The position numbers were made by a program, and so were the translations under genes. Below the pieces are notes generated by a model that worked only from the letters and a program-made list of their open reading frames with translations, had not been told where the DNA came from and did not search any database. From the NCBI RefSeq assembly GCF_030272615.1, contig NC_081412.1, positions 666,296,352-666,360,351 of the forward strand: 64,000 nt of DNA, written 5' to 3'. Origin of the DNA: Cryptomeria japonica (Eukaryota; Streptophyta; Pinopsida; Cupressales; Cupressaceae). Positions 23,577 to 38,770 of this stretch are shown piece after piece (the first letter of the stretch is position 1; each line of letters begins with the position of its first letter).

Positions 23577-25220
23577 CTATGTTGCACCCTGTCCCGATTC
23601 CCGATCTAATCCATCACCTGCTCCAAGGGCCTACATTGTGTACACAATTTCCATGTTAAAAAAATTATATATATAGTGGATCCTGATGAATAGGAAAAAA
23701 ATAAGACACATAAATTTAAATTTAAATATAAATTTACCTGTGTATCCTGATGAATAGGATCACCAGGTGCTTGCAAATCTCCATATCTCGTGTCCATCAT
23801 AATCTCTAGTAATATATATATTTAAAATTAAAAAAATATGTTAGTACTGTGAATACATAAAAACTTTATATATACAACTAAGTTAAAATCAAAATTTCCA
23901 GTTTCTTACCTTATTCCTCTCCTCAAATGCATGCCTGATGCCAGATATCTTTGAAGAGTGTAATGACACATCATCTGGATCAATGAAGTCATCCATAAGA
24001 AGAGATGAAAAACCTTGTTGTCGAACTCCTGGAGTTTGTGGTGTAGGATGTACTGTAGTCTTGGGAGCTTTAGGAGGTATCGAAATATCCTCTTGCTTGG
24101 AACTACCAGGCTCTGAATCTCCTCCACCATGGCTGGTACTAGTCGAGGATCTCTGAAGTACTCATCCAATGAACTCGGGCAGCTACTGAGGAGTGATCCC
24201 ATGTAATGTAGAGAGAGCCTGATAATAATCCACAAGATCACTCACTAAATAGGAGCTCATCTGGCACACACGATCCTCCGATAAGTGTGCGATCTCTACA
24301 GGCAATAATAGCTCATAACAAATATATGGGTCATAAAATGGATCCGTCTCATCAACAATAGGGGCAATACAAGAACACAACATATATCTCCCCATGTGAT
24401 TAGAAGTCATCTCATCAACCTGAGTAGCAATGTTGGCAATGCTAGAATACATGCCAACGCGTGCCTCCTCAACTGCCATATCACCAACACCCTTGTGACA
24501 AAATCCAAACCTTTCGGAAAAACCGAAAGGTTCTGACCCACCATTGCCCTCTTACTAGGGGGTTTGTATCATGGTGTCTAAATCTGTCTGCAAATCTGCC
24601 CCTACCTTGCCCAGCATGTTGTGGAAAGTCTGTGTAATCAACATCATATCCTAGATGAAATTTTGCATACAATTGTTTGCAGAAATACTGTGGTAGCTCA
24701 TCCTTCTGCGGCCACCTATGATGTGTCACAAACCATCTAGGATATATGAATGGTGCGGCAATAGGATCCTCACATCTAGTGACCCAATATCCTCTAACCA
24801 CAACCATTTCCATGTAAAATGGGAAAATAGATTTCACATTCACTGCAGAAACATCTCTATCTATTGTTTTCCATTTAACCGTGCCGTAGACAGTGTGAGA
24901 TAAAGTCCTATAAAAATTCTCAATGTGAGGGTCATCATTGGGTATTATGATTGAGCAAGCTCAATCATACGCATCAAATCATCTCTAATACGTTCTAATT
25001 TATCTCTATTGGCCAACACAAAAGTGTTATTTAAAGTCTATTGTAACTGTGATAGAGAGGACTGCATTCTCAAAATAGTCTTAGTACGAGTAGTCTCTGA
25101 ATTCTCAGGAGTACTGATGCAGAGAATCTTGGAGTTGATCCTATTCACCTTCTTGATTTCTTGTTTTCCTCAACCCACTAGCTCCTCAAGCCCATCCAAA
25201 GGTACTTGGTAGGGGTTTTT
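23577..25220 (-). pseudogene. Spliced plant gene of unknown function, broken
   Basis: Three 3' exons join in phase on the minus strand. Exon a ends at 23910 with AAG before gtaaga. Exon b is 23738-23803 (22 codons, MMDTRYGDLQAP). Exon c is 23577-23630 (ALGAGDGLDRESGQGAT, then stop). Exon a extends upstream through a Ser/Pro/Gly-rich stretch and a well-formed segment (MAVEEARVGMYSSIANIATQ) to about 24479. It continues after a frame change through a Trp-rich segment (FVTHHRWPQKDELPQYF) to about 25220. In-frame TAG and TGA stops occur (for example after HGITPQ), as does a frameshift near 24480. I do not recognise the family. It converges on the transposase-like gene with a gap of under 50 bp, so both may belong to one mobile element. 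Confidence 0.5.
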
Positions 25221-28334
<3,114 letters not shown>

Positions 28335-28601
28335 GGTTGATCCAACAAAGGTAAAATGCCTCCACCTAAAAAACACTAGTTAGATACGATCACTACAAGG
28401 TGAATCACAATCCATTTGAAGATTTATAGCTCAACTAGATAACAAGTGCCAACAAGTGCCATCCCTTTACACAATTGCTACATTAGAATGTCACTTTCAA
28501 ATTGGATGATAAATGCCAACAAGCCTTTCAATTACTCAAAAAATATCTCATATCTTCTCTTGTTCTCATGTCAACTATTGAGGGAAAATCATTGTTGTTA
28601 T
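28335..28601 (+). pseudogene. Older Tat-like element: RT fragment left of the nested insertion
   Basis: With small indels and stops, the plus strand reads VDPTKVK, MPPPKKH, RSLQG, RFIAQLDNKC, HPFTQLLH and KLDDKCQQAFQLLKKYL. This is the thumb/connection part of a gypsy reverse transcriptase. It matches block for block the corresponding part of the element at 35306-38767 and continues after the insertion at 44773 as LYISTTTIVLGALLRQ. Sequence upstream of about 28335 is not recognisable as RT. Confidence 0.8.
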
Positions 28602-29362
28602 TGTATATGGTGAAAATGGATAACAATAATAACAATATTGAAAGGCTAAATGAATCCAACCACAAAACCCTAGCCTAACAATCAACAAAGATCCACCATA
28701 ACATATGAAGATTACCTAAGACAATGCAAATCACATGAAATCACAAAGATTATACCATCACATGTCCAATAGGGTTTTTGATCTCCATTCTTCCTATCTC
28801 CATTGATCTTGCTTGATATATTTGCTCTCAGATTTTTATATGCACAAGAGCTCAACAAAGAACGGAATGTGGTTGCAAGTAGGATCGTAGTGTAGTCAAA
28901 ATGATCATTAGGGTTTGATAATGAAGGAGGCATCTCCTTAAATAGAAGACACAATATGAAATGGAAGGATAAGATTGAGAGGTGTAAAAAGGAGGTCGGC
29001 TAGGATTAGAGGGTAGGTAGAAGAAATAGTAAAATAATGAAAGGGGTAGGTAGTGTAGGAATTAAGAGATGAATGACATGTGTCATGTGTAGAAAAAGCT
29101 AATGAATTAATTAAATAAATAAAGATTTATTTAATTAATAGAAGAAGTAGGATAATTAAATAAATAAGATATTTATTTAATTTAGGAAAATGATAATTTA
29201 AATAAATAAATGCATTTATTTAAATGAGAAATAAGGCTAGAAGAGGATAAATGAATTAATTAAATAAATAAAGATTTATTTAATTAATAGAAGAATTAGG
29301 CTTAGATAATTAAATAAATAAAATATTTATTTAATTAGACATGGCAATTTTGGGTGTCTACA
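28602..29362 (-). repeat. 3' LTR of the Tat-like element
   Basis: 761 bp. On the minus strand it begins TGTAGACACCC and ends CATATACA. It contains AT-rich inverted blocks (attaattaaataaata and complement) and a TATA-like tatttaagg around 28937-28945. The small open frame at 28712-28954 is an LTR artefact. Confidence 0.95.
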
Positions 29363-29376
29363 TTTTGCCCCTCTTT
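29363..29376 (-). promoter_or_regulatory. Polypurine tract
   Basis: The minus strand reads aaagaggggcaaaa directly before the 3' LTR, the expected plus-strand DNA primer site of the element. Confidence 0.8.
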
Positions 29377-29889
29377 GAGACAATGCGGCTTGTCGCGTTG
29401 TTTCAAAGAAGATAAGATGAACTGATACAGAGTTACCCCAGAATGGGAATAATATGCCCCCTCGAGAGATTGGATGATGTTGTCTAAAAAGATTGCAGAC
29501 AATCTCTCGATAAGAAAGACAGGATAGAATGAACTAGCCGGATAAAGTGACAGAGTCACGGGATAACGAAGACTGACTCAAGAAATGAAGGCGAGGGCTA
29601 GGGTAGGCTATAAGATAGACCACGGGCAAAAGACATCCTCATTGTCATCTACACCTTCACGAGATCAAAGTGCAGAGTGAGAAAAGAGCAACAACAGTCA
29701 GCAGCGATGGCTTTCGTACACAGATTCGACCGCGTTCATCGATTTCAGAGACCAGCAGAGGCAGGAGAGCCGGTAAGTACCACCAAACCTCCTTGTACTT
29801 TGACGCATTTGCTTTTGTCATAAATGCATGTTGAATAGAGCAATAAATGCGCTTAGAAGTAGGGTGCAAAAAATGCAAAAATCGGGAAA

Positions 29890-30165
29890 CCATGTCTGCG
29901 TCGGTGCCAGGCGCGTCTGTGTCCAACAGGCGCGTCTGTGTCGGTGCCAGGCACGTCTGTGTCTGGAACCGCATTTGTGCCAGATGCGGGTGCGTCTACG
30001 TTCTCTAAGGGCGTTTATGTCGCAAAGTCGCGTTTGTGAACAATGTAGGCACGTTTATGTCAAACAGGCGCGTCTGTGTTGTTTAGGCGCGTCTGTGTTG
30101 TTTAGGCGCGCTTGTGCAGTCAATAGGCGTGTTTGTGAGTTAGAAACGCATTTATGTCTGAAAAA
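29890..30165 (+). repeat. Degenerate GCGTCTGTGT array upstream of the antisense ORF
   Basis: About a dozen loose copies of GCGTCTGTGT or GCGTTTGTGT are spaced 15-35 bp apart. The same word family, in the same orientation relative to the following ORF, occurs in the gag leader (42325-42495 and 43690-43920). Confidence 0.75.
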
Positions 30166-30288
30166 TGCAAGGTTTTGTCTTCTAGGTCAAATTGGCAGTT
30201 CTGTGATGAACATACGCTGTCGATTGGATAAGCTGCTGAGAGGATACACTCAAGAAGGTCCTCTAGGAAGACTAGGATAGATCAAGGC

Positions 30289-30560
30289 ACTTTGTGATGA
30301 ACAGTGAGTACCAAGATAGAGTACTTTGTGATGAACAGGGAGTACCCAAAGTATGAGCAGCACTTTGTGATGAACAGGGAGTGCAAATGTGAGTAACACT
30401 TTGTGATGAACAAGGAATGTCACACACATAGTACTTTGTGATGAACAGGGAGCACTACTAGGATAGATAGCAACACTTTGTGATGAACAGTGAGTGTCAC
30501 TAAGATAGATAACCATATGCATTTAGATAGCGAGTAGCATTTTGTCATGAACAGTGAATG
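30289..30560 (+). repeat. Seven-copy CACTTTGTGATGAACA array
   Basis: Copies (c/g/t)ACTTTGTGATGAACA start near 30289, 30323, 30361, 30398, 30433, 30474 and 30538. The last is less exact. Spacing is 34-41 bp except the final step. The array lies just upstream of the PMD ORF and a candidate 3' splice site (ttgactgcag, ending about 30598). It may be a promoter or leader element. Confidence 0.85.
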
Positions 30561-30609
30561 CCACGATGACTGACATGATTGATTTGCTTGACTGCAGGAG
30601 TATTTGCCT

Positions 30610-32598
30610 ATGTTAGAGTCACGGGAGAGATTCCCATCGACACAGAGGTTGCGACTGGAGTTGTCATTTCAGGATAGAGCTGCCATCGAGGAGATAGGAT
30701 TGAGACATGTGCTGTATGTGCCTGAGTTTCGGGCAAACATGGGTTTGCTGACTGCGCTGGCCGAGAGATGGCATTCAGAGACATGCACATTTCATTTGCC
30801 GATGGGTGAGATGACAATCACCCTTGAGGATGTATACAGGATTCTGCGGATACTGATTGATGGAGATCTGATTCCATACGATCGCGACGGAGACAGAGAG
30901 GCTTTGAGACGGGTGTTTCAGGATCCCGGCCTAAAGATGAGAGCAGGACATGTGGCATGGGACACCATGACTGTGACAGGGTTAGCTTTGCCAGTTGTGA
31001 TTGGAGGAGCTATCAGTGGGTTCCTATGTCCGGACAGGGCGACACGGGGGTTGGCAGTGGGTTGGGGAGGAGCACTGGAGACATTGGTGACACAGCACAC
31101 TAGATATGCGTGGGGTCCATGTGTGTTGGCCCACCTATATTATGAGCTTCACCAGTTTGTATACCATGGATCAGTGGGATTGGGTTGTGGAGTGACACTA
31201 CTACAGGTTTGGGCATACGAGCATCTGCCTATCACACGGCCGATACATTTCAGAGGGAGAGGTCATGGACGGAGTTTTGTTCATCTGTATGACATGATCA
31301 CTTCGCAGCTGCGGATTGGCAGGTTAGAGCATTGGCGGCGAGTGATAGATGACATTGACGTAGTCATCTGGAGGCCGTATCTAGGATGTGAGGAGTGGGA
31401 GGATGACGCAGTGGAGCTGCCTTACACCTTCCGGAGTAGGTATCTGATTGGGCGGATGCCCTATATACTGGAGAGACAGCTGGTGGATAGAGTATGCAGG
31501 CAGTATGGCAGGATCCAGAGGATGCCACGAGGCTCGGGTATGTATGCCCGTACAATTAGGGATCAGGCGCAGTTCGGGCCTTTATTGTCATATGATCAGG
31601 CACTGACACAGCTGGTAGAGATGGTGCCCCTACCCTGGGATATGTGGCCAGAGATCGAGGACGCCGGGATGGATGCAGAGTATTTAGCATATTGGGCCGA
31701 GCATCCATTCCCTCGATTGACAGATCCAGGAGAGCTACTGGAGGGAGATGGAGGAGGAGATGATGATGATGATGGTGGGGGTGATGGAGGCTGAGGCCGA
31801 CGGAGGCAGAGGGGAGTAGTTGGGGAGAGGAGGGTGGCACCTCAGAGGGAGGGTGGACAGGAGGGACAGGCCTAGGTGGTGAGGGGTCGCGGTGGATTGC
31901 CCCTGCAGGTACCAGTAGCACAGGGTCCTAGAGTACAGGGACAGAGACAGGGATAGGTGCCAGTACAGGCACAGGAGTAGGGACGGAGACAGGTACAGGT
32001 ACCTAGGCATGCACAGAGACAGGTACCCGTTCAGGCACCAGTACAGGTACAGGGACAGGCACAGGGGCAGGAACCCGCAGAGGGAGAGCCACAGGCAGAG
32101 GCAGAGGGTGGGGATCCAGAGGAGGATGAGCTGATTGAGCTCAGGGAGATCTGCCAGGGCCAGGCAGATAAGATCCAGGATCTGGAGAGGGAGAGGGACC
32201 GACTCAGGATCAGGCTCAGGGATACTGAGCAGGAGAGGGATCAGGCAATTTAGCGCTACACGGAGGTTGAGACAACGCTGAGGGCAGGGAGGCAGGCGAC
32301 GGAGGACATAGGAGCAGGCTACACATATGTCCTACGAGCTAGAGAGGAGATTGCCTACTGGAGGGACCTGTATTATGGTACCGTGCCAGCAGATCAGCGG
32401 GTGAGGAGCTTCCATAGACGATCGCGTACAGCGACAGCTACGGGAGGGAGCCGGAGGAGATAGGCATCGAGTGGTGGGGTCATGGGTCCTCCACCACCAC
32501 CAGATAGGGGGGATAGGCAGGGTGATCCTGGAGCGGGTCCTTCTAGGACTCAGATTCCGTCGAGGCCAGGCGGCTCTGAGGGAGGGAGTTCATCATAG
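30610..32598 (+). pseudogene. Antisense ORF with aminotransferase-like plant mobile domain (PMD) and coiled coil
   Basis: Plant mobile domain proteins are found in plant transposons and in host proteins such as MAIN; their biochemical role here is unknown. ATG at 30610 (MLESRERF) opens an intact frame to a TGA at 31792. Residues about 30-330 match PMD: LYVPEFRANMGLLTALAERW, CTFHLPMGEMTITLEDVYRI, FLCPDR, and GPCVLAHLYYELH. The first frame ends in a Gly/Asp-rich tail. The same frame continues beyond it as a Gln/Val/Pro-rich linker and a charged heptad-like segment (QDLERERDRLRIRLRDTE), reaching a final TAG at 32596. Six internal stops interrupt it (31792 TGA; 31873, 31954, 31978, 32251 and 32461 TAG). 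An upstream intron is possible. It lies antisense, downstream of pol. Confidence 0.85.
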
Positions 32599-34318
32599 CC
32601 ATAGAGGGCTCCCTTGTATCAGTATTTGTACCATTTTTGTATTGTAGACACCTGCGGGTGATTGTAGCCATATGATTTTTGACATCATTGTATCATGACC
32701 CTTTATATATATATGAGATGATTCATTTTTGCGGCAGCTATATGCATGTGTACCTATGTGATGAGATGTTCTTATGATGTATGTTTTATGATATGGATGC
32801 TTATGATATGGATGCAAATATGTACATGATGCAATGCAATATTTTTTGTTCTTTTATGTTGTATATGTGATGCATGATGCAAATGTGAATGTATGTGATG
32901 CAGATGAATATGATAATGTAAGTGTAAATTGTGCTAACAGGTGTTGTGTGCAGGATGTGATGCAATTGTAATATCTATATGTATGTGTGAAATGCTTATA
33001 TGTGGTAATGCAGGTGCAAACTACATGAAATGCAAATGTTTTTGGTGTGTCATTATACTCAGTCATGTGATAGCAGGCTACACGGACTCAAGAAGGATGA
33101 TGGAAGTCAATCAAGAAAGGGGGGATGGAAGATAGAAGATATGAATGTGAAAGAGCTTCTTGTGCGTTATCATCATTGAGCTTTATTATGGCAAAATAGG
33201 TTATGACAATCGAGGCATATGTGCGACCCAGAAAGTCATTGTACCTGTTTGCATGGAGATAAGACAGTCACAAACAAGGAATGCCCCAATTCACACTAGA
33301 CTCACAGTGTCCTCATATCCTTGGACAAGTCATAGCATTACTAAAAGACAATCCACAGACAGAAAATACAAATAGGTGACGATACCCCATCCTCGCCTTT
33401 CTAGTCAAAGACATCCCGGAGATAGAATCTCTAGTCAGAGACATCCCGGAAAAGCTAAAAGACATGTCACCAAAGATAAAATCAAAAGAAAACCAAGACT
33501 CGACACCAACATTCACTGTAGTCCTCAATTTTAGTGTCCCTTGTCACTTGTATAAGTCTTATTTGATTGTGGTCACAATGTTTACTTTCACAAAAAGGAT
33601 AGATAACACTGAACCATATGTTGTCTGAGTCTGTTGAAAGATTTGATTTGTTGAAGCCCATTGTTGCTGCTGTGTCTCATCTGAAATTGACTGAATCCAT
33701 GAAACTGATACTTTATTGCGGAGAAGATGAAACTTTATTGCGGATCTGTGATGCAAATGTTGCTTTATTGTGGATTGTGCGCGGATAGACTTGAAGGAAG
33801 CTGGAAGAAACTGTACTCCTCGAAACATGTGATGTTCTCAGTTCCACACCCATCACTAGATGTAGGAATTGCCTTAGCCACAGATAGGATCTGACTTATT
33901 ATGGATGGAAAGGGAGTGAAAAGGGGGTTTATTATGAATGGCTAACCAATCTTGGGTAGATCAATAACAAGCCATGATGGGAATGGGTAAGTTTATTGTG
34001 AGTGAATAGGTTGTGAGTGTGTGCAATGTGAAGTGATGAAAGTGAATCCTGAAGGAGGGAGGAGCAATGTCTCTACGCATGGCGCTGGTAACCCAGTTTT
34101 CACCATGGTACTTGCCCAGGGCGCCACCGAAGTGGTTTTCACTATTGGACGAAATTATTTCTCTTTACTTTTTTGATTTTTCAATTTTTTTTTGTTGTCA
34201 CAAGGTGCCTGTTTGCCAGGTTTTCACCAAGTAACGATTTTTTTGTTTTTATAATTTTTTTGTATTTTTGAAATTTTTTGATTTTTTTTGTATTTTTGAA
34301 TTAGGATATTCCGAAGAG
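32599..34318. other. Spacer between PMD ORF and pol of the Tat-like element
   Basis: No gene. It contains ATG/GAT-rich repeats (32750-33000), three tttattgcgga-type words (33710-33775) and two caaagacatcccgga-type words. It also has a block with gccaggttttcaccaa and ccagttttcaccatgg words that recurs at 46650-46710 in the older element. Confidence 0.6.
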
Positions 34319-35310
34319 CTAAGTGTAGAACCTGCGAAGGTGCATGCTGTTGATAGGATCCTCCAAAGGTTCACCTTCTATAGTTGAGAGCTGATATGCC
34401 CCAGATCCATAGGCTGCTGTGATGATGTAAGGACCAAGCCAGTTTGGTTCAAACTTGCCCTTCTTCTCTCTGTCTTACTGATTCTTGGGATTTTCTCTGA
34501 GAACCAAGTCACCTACTTCAAATGTGCGAGGCTTGACTTTGTGATTGTAGCTGTGACTCATTCGTTGTTGGTAAGCCTTGAGATGATTAAAAGCAGTTTG
34601 TCTCCGTTCATCCAACAGTTCGAGTTCTTGTAAGCGAGAGACCCTATAATCTTCATCATTGATGATGTTTTGCAAAGAGACCCGTAAAGAAGGTAACTCG
34701 ACCTTAATAGGCAAGATGGCTTCAGCTCCATAGACAAGTGAGTAGGGTGTAGCTCTTGTAGGTGTGCGGACACTTGTGCGGTAGGCCCAAAGTGCAGGAT
34801 TGAGTTGGATATGCTAGTTACGGCCAGTGTCGTCGACTGTCTTTTTGAGGATTTTAAGAATTGTTTTATTAGACGCCTTAGCTTGGCCATTACCTTGGGG
34901 GTAATATGGTGTGGAGAAACGATGGGAAATATGGAAGCGGTCACAGAGTTCACGAACATCCTAATTTTTGAAGGGACGCCCGTTATCAGTAATAATGGAA
35001 TTAGGAATACCATATCGGCAAATGATATAGTTAAGGATGAAAGTAGCAATTTGTTTCCCAGTGACTTGTGTGAGAGGTACGGCTTCAATCCACTTTGTGA
35101 AATACTCTGTGGCTGTGATAATGAATTTATGACCATTGGAAGAAGGAGGGTGAATCTTGCCTATGAGATCGAGTCCCCACTGACAAAAGGGCCAAGGAGA
35201 CGCAAGTGGTTGTAGTTCTTGTGCTGGTGCATGTATGAGGTCTCCATGAATTTGACATTGCTTACATTTCTTGACAAACTGATATGAGTCTTTTTCCATA
35301 TTGGGTCAGT
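34319..35310 (-). pseudogene. Integrase and C-terminus of gag-pol, broken
   Basis: The integrase would join the cDNA to host DNA. The N-terminal zinc-binding part includes VKKCKQCQIH. The core has Asp in the GLDLIGK and IITDNGRPF blocks. The third catalytic position, 35 residues after the second Asp, is Lys in GNGQAKASNK (codon 34877-34879), where the family has Glu. The C-terminus runs through LNPALWAYRT, GDLVLRENPK, KFEPNWLGPY and MHLRRFYT to the true stop at 34319-34321. Internal stops are TGA 35306 (where the family has Trp in GYYW), TAG 34961, TAG 34814 (where the family has Trp) and TAA 34475. All lie in the single gag-pol frame, and no frameshift is needed. Confidence 0.9.
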
Positions 35311-38300
35311 AATATCCAGTCCTGATGAGTTTCTTGGCCAAGGTAGGACCACTAGTATGCGGACCACATATCCCTTCATGCACTTCACGTAACGCAATCT
35401 GAGCTTTGTCGCTTTCTAAACATCTAAGAAGAGTGCCATCTAGACCTCGTCGGTATAGGATATCAGCTAGAATGACATATCGAGAGGATTGGTGAATGAA
35501 AGTGTGGCGTTGGTTATTCGATAGATCAGGAGGTAGGATATTGTCACGGAGATATGTGAATATGGAACCATATAACTGGGATTCGGGACCAACAACGCAT
35601 ATCATTTCAGTAGGAGTGATCTCATATGAAGGAACCAACAGGTTGTCTACCAGGAACTCATAGTAGGTTTCATTTTGAGGCAGATCAATTAGTGAAGCAA
35701 TTGTAGCCATAGCATCTGCAGCACGATTCTGCTCTCTTGGTATCTGCTCAAAATCTATCTTTGTGAAGTGCTGTTTCAAATCATCTACCAGTTGCTTGTA
35801 AGGCATTAATTTTTCATCTTTTGTTTGGTAATCATCAGTTGCTTGACGGATGACAAGTTGAGAATCCCCAAAAACACGAATTTCTTGGATCTTCCACTGA
35901 ACTGCAATTCGTAATCCAGTTGTTAATGCCTCATATTCCACTATATTGTTAGTGCAAGGAAATGATAAGCGGTATGATTTTGGTATAGAATCGCCTTGAG
36001 GAGTTATAAAGAGAATACCAGCGCCTGCCCCATGTTGTGTGTATGAACCGTCAAAGTACAGTTGCCATGGCTTTGCATGTGATATTGTTAAAATGGATTC
36101 ATCTGGAAATTCTGAATTTAGAGGAACATCATCTATCATGGGGGCATCTGCTAATTGATCCGCGATTGCTTGTCCTTTTATTGCTTTTCTGTCCACATAC
36201 TCGATGTCGAATTCACTCAGGATCATTACCCATTTGGCCAGTCGCCCAGTAAGTGTAGCTTTGTTGAGAAGATATTTTAATGGATCAATTCTTGCAATCA
36301 ACTTAGTCTTATGAGTGAGCATATAATGTCGTAATTTTTGTGAAGCAAAGACCACAACGAGACATGCACGCTCGATTGGTGTGTAGTTTAGCTCATATCC
36401 CACCAATGTGCGACTGATATAGTATACTGCTTTTTCCTTGCCGTCAGCAATTTGTTGTGCTAGGAGTGCCCCCAGTGCTGTTGGAGTAGCTGATATGTAT
36501 AGTAACAAAGGCTGATCTGGAATTGGTGGCATCAAAACTGGCGGATTCAAAAGATAATCTTTGAGCGTCTGAAAAGCTTGTTGACAGTTATCATCCCATT
36601 TGAACTTGATATTTTTATGTAGCAGGTGCTGAAAAGGATTACACTTATTTGCAAGTTGTGCTATGAATCTGCGTATAGAATGGAGTCTCCCTTGTAAGGA
36701 TCGAAGTTGACTGATATTTCTGGGTGGCGGCATGTCCAAGATAGCCTTGACTTTTGCTGGATCGGCTTTGATTCCTCTTTTGGACACAATGAATCCTAGG
36801 AGCTTCCCGGAGGTTACTCCGAAGACACATTTCTTGGGGTTTAATCTTACTTTGTATTTTTCCAACCGATCAAAGATGACTGAAAGTATGTCCAAATGTG
36901 TATCTCTGTCTATTGATTTACCCAAAAGATTGTCAACATAATCTTCCACGGTTATGTGCATGAGATCGTGAAAGATAGTAGTCATTGCTCTTTGATATGT
37001 AGCGCCTGCATTTTTCAGCCCAAAGGGCATGACATTCCAACAAAAAGTTCCCCACGGACAAGTGAATGATGTTTTGTGTTGATCCTCAGGTGCAATCCTG
37101 ATTTGATTATAACCAGAAAACCCATCCATTAAAGATAACATTTCGTGACCAGCTGTGAGATCAACGATCAAGTCGATATTTGGTAATGGGAAGTCATCTT
37201 TCGGACAAGCTTTGTTGATGTCTCTGAAATCTGTACATATTCTGATGTTGCGATCTGGTTTACTGACAGGTACTAAATTGGAGATCCATTCGGGATAATC
37301 AATTGGGCGTATGAATCCGACATCCAATAACTTCTCCAGCTCTGCTTTGACTAGTAATGCCACTTGTGGATGCATTTTTCTTAATTTCTGTTTCACTGGC
37401 TTTGCCCCCGGTTTGACTGTCAAATGATGCATTACCAAATCCGGATCTAGTCCAGGCATATCAGCGTATAACCATGCAAAGTTGATTTGTCGTTCTTTGA
37501 AGAAGCTTATGAATTTTGACCTTTCGGACTCTGTCAATGATTGAGCCAGGAATATGTTGTGTGGAACTTCTTCTGTACCAATGTTTGTTTTGATAGTCTC
37601 CTCTACCAACATGGATGATTTTTCCTCATATGATGCTGGGAGAATGTCGAGCCTTCTATCTTCAGGTGCCTCAGAGAGGTTTTTGCCCTCAGATACGTCC
37701 TTTCTTTTTACTTTTTTGGAATCAGATAGCGCCACACTGTGGTTTTCGCCATAAGACCCTTGATTTGTTCTTATTTTCACATTTTTGCGACTGGAAGGTT
37801 CGACACCCTCACCAAAATATGCCATGTTGTTGAGTTCTATGATGTATCCTGCTTTGTGGTCCCCAGGGGGAAGATCATCTCGTATGCCAAGATAGTCAAT
37901 AATAGCTTCATCATTTTGAAATGTGTCAAATTGTGCTGGTCCTTCATAATCCCAGTCAATGAGTTGGTGGTGAACAAGGGGAAGGCCTTTAATGTTTTCG
38001 GAGTTTGCAGGGCTAAGAGTGAAGATGTGGTTATATTCGAGTATATCGAGGCAATCGTCGAGGTCATCGATGGCACTCTCCTCATCAGTTTCAATCACAA
38101 GCGAATCCAAATTGTCGTCACTAGTAGCGCCTTCCGGGACAGGTGTCCTCATCCTATGTGATTTCGACCTAAGACCTTGAGACAAAGACTGTGTGGAATC
38201 CTTATGGGTTGTTTCTTGACCAACTCTGAACTTTTTATAAAATTCCTCCTCTTCTGTGGGTTCATCTGGCTCTCTGAATGTCTCGGTGAGCTCATGGTCA

Positions 38301-38767
38301 CTGGAGGATTTGTCTGAACCCCATTCCCATTCGTTGGAATCTGTGGAATAGTAATCTTCTTGTTGAACTTTGGCAACTTTGATTTGTGACGCCTCTTCTG
38401 TCCTTTTAGTGTGGATCTTGGAAGTCAGAAAACCAAGTCCCTTTGAGCGTTCCCTTTTTACAGTCAATTCAGGTTGTAAGGGCTCCATAACGCCTTCTTT
38501 GCGTAACCCAAGAGGGCTCTTTCCATCATACCCAAATTTTTGTAGAATCTTGAAGCCTTTGCCATATTTCTCACAAGGTATATTGATCTGATCTTGTGTG
38601 TCCTCTTCAATGTCTTTGTAAAGCATTTTGTATAAATCTTCCTCTTCTAGTTCGCCCCATCTTTGAAAGGTAGTAGGATCCCATTTGAGTATCATGATGG
38701 ATATTTGCTTGTTAGGATGTGGCCTTCCATATTCTTTTGGAGAGCTCATGACTTGTCGTAAATACAT
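35306..38767 (-). pseudogene. Reverse transcriptase, RNase H and second RNase H of gag-pol
   Basis: An 1153-codon open stretch of the single gag-pol frame. Near residue 70 a glycine-rich G-patch-like block appears (KFGYDGKSPLGL). RT covers about residues 470-700, with the usual PEWISNLVPV, NKACPKDDFPLPNID and MPFGLKNAGATYQRAM blocks. The active-site box reads YVDN (residues 610-613, 36929-36940) instead of YVDD, so the second catalytic Asp is Asn, and RT should be inactive. The RT-linked RNase H follows (about 745-880), then a second, archaeal-type RNase H (WQLYFDGSY, NIVEYEAL, VFGDSQLVI, about 930-1060), a mark of the Tat lineage. The frame ends at TGA 35306 inside the start of integrase. 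Confidence 0.93.
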
Positions 38768-38770
38768 GGT

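Noticed and set aside
28712-28954. Minus-strand 80-codon frame, repeated at 44139-44381
   Set aside because: It is LTR sequence around the TATA box; two copies exist because there are two LTRs.
34805-35215. Plus-strand 136-codon frame
   Set aside because: Shadow of integrase on the opposite strand.
37739-38161. Plus-strand 140-codon frame inside pol
   Set aside because: Antisense shadow of a long minus-strand coding region; no recognisable domain.
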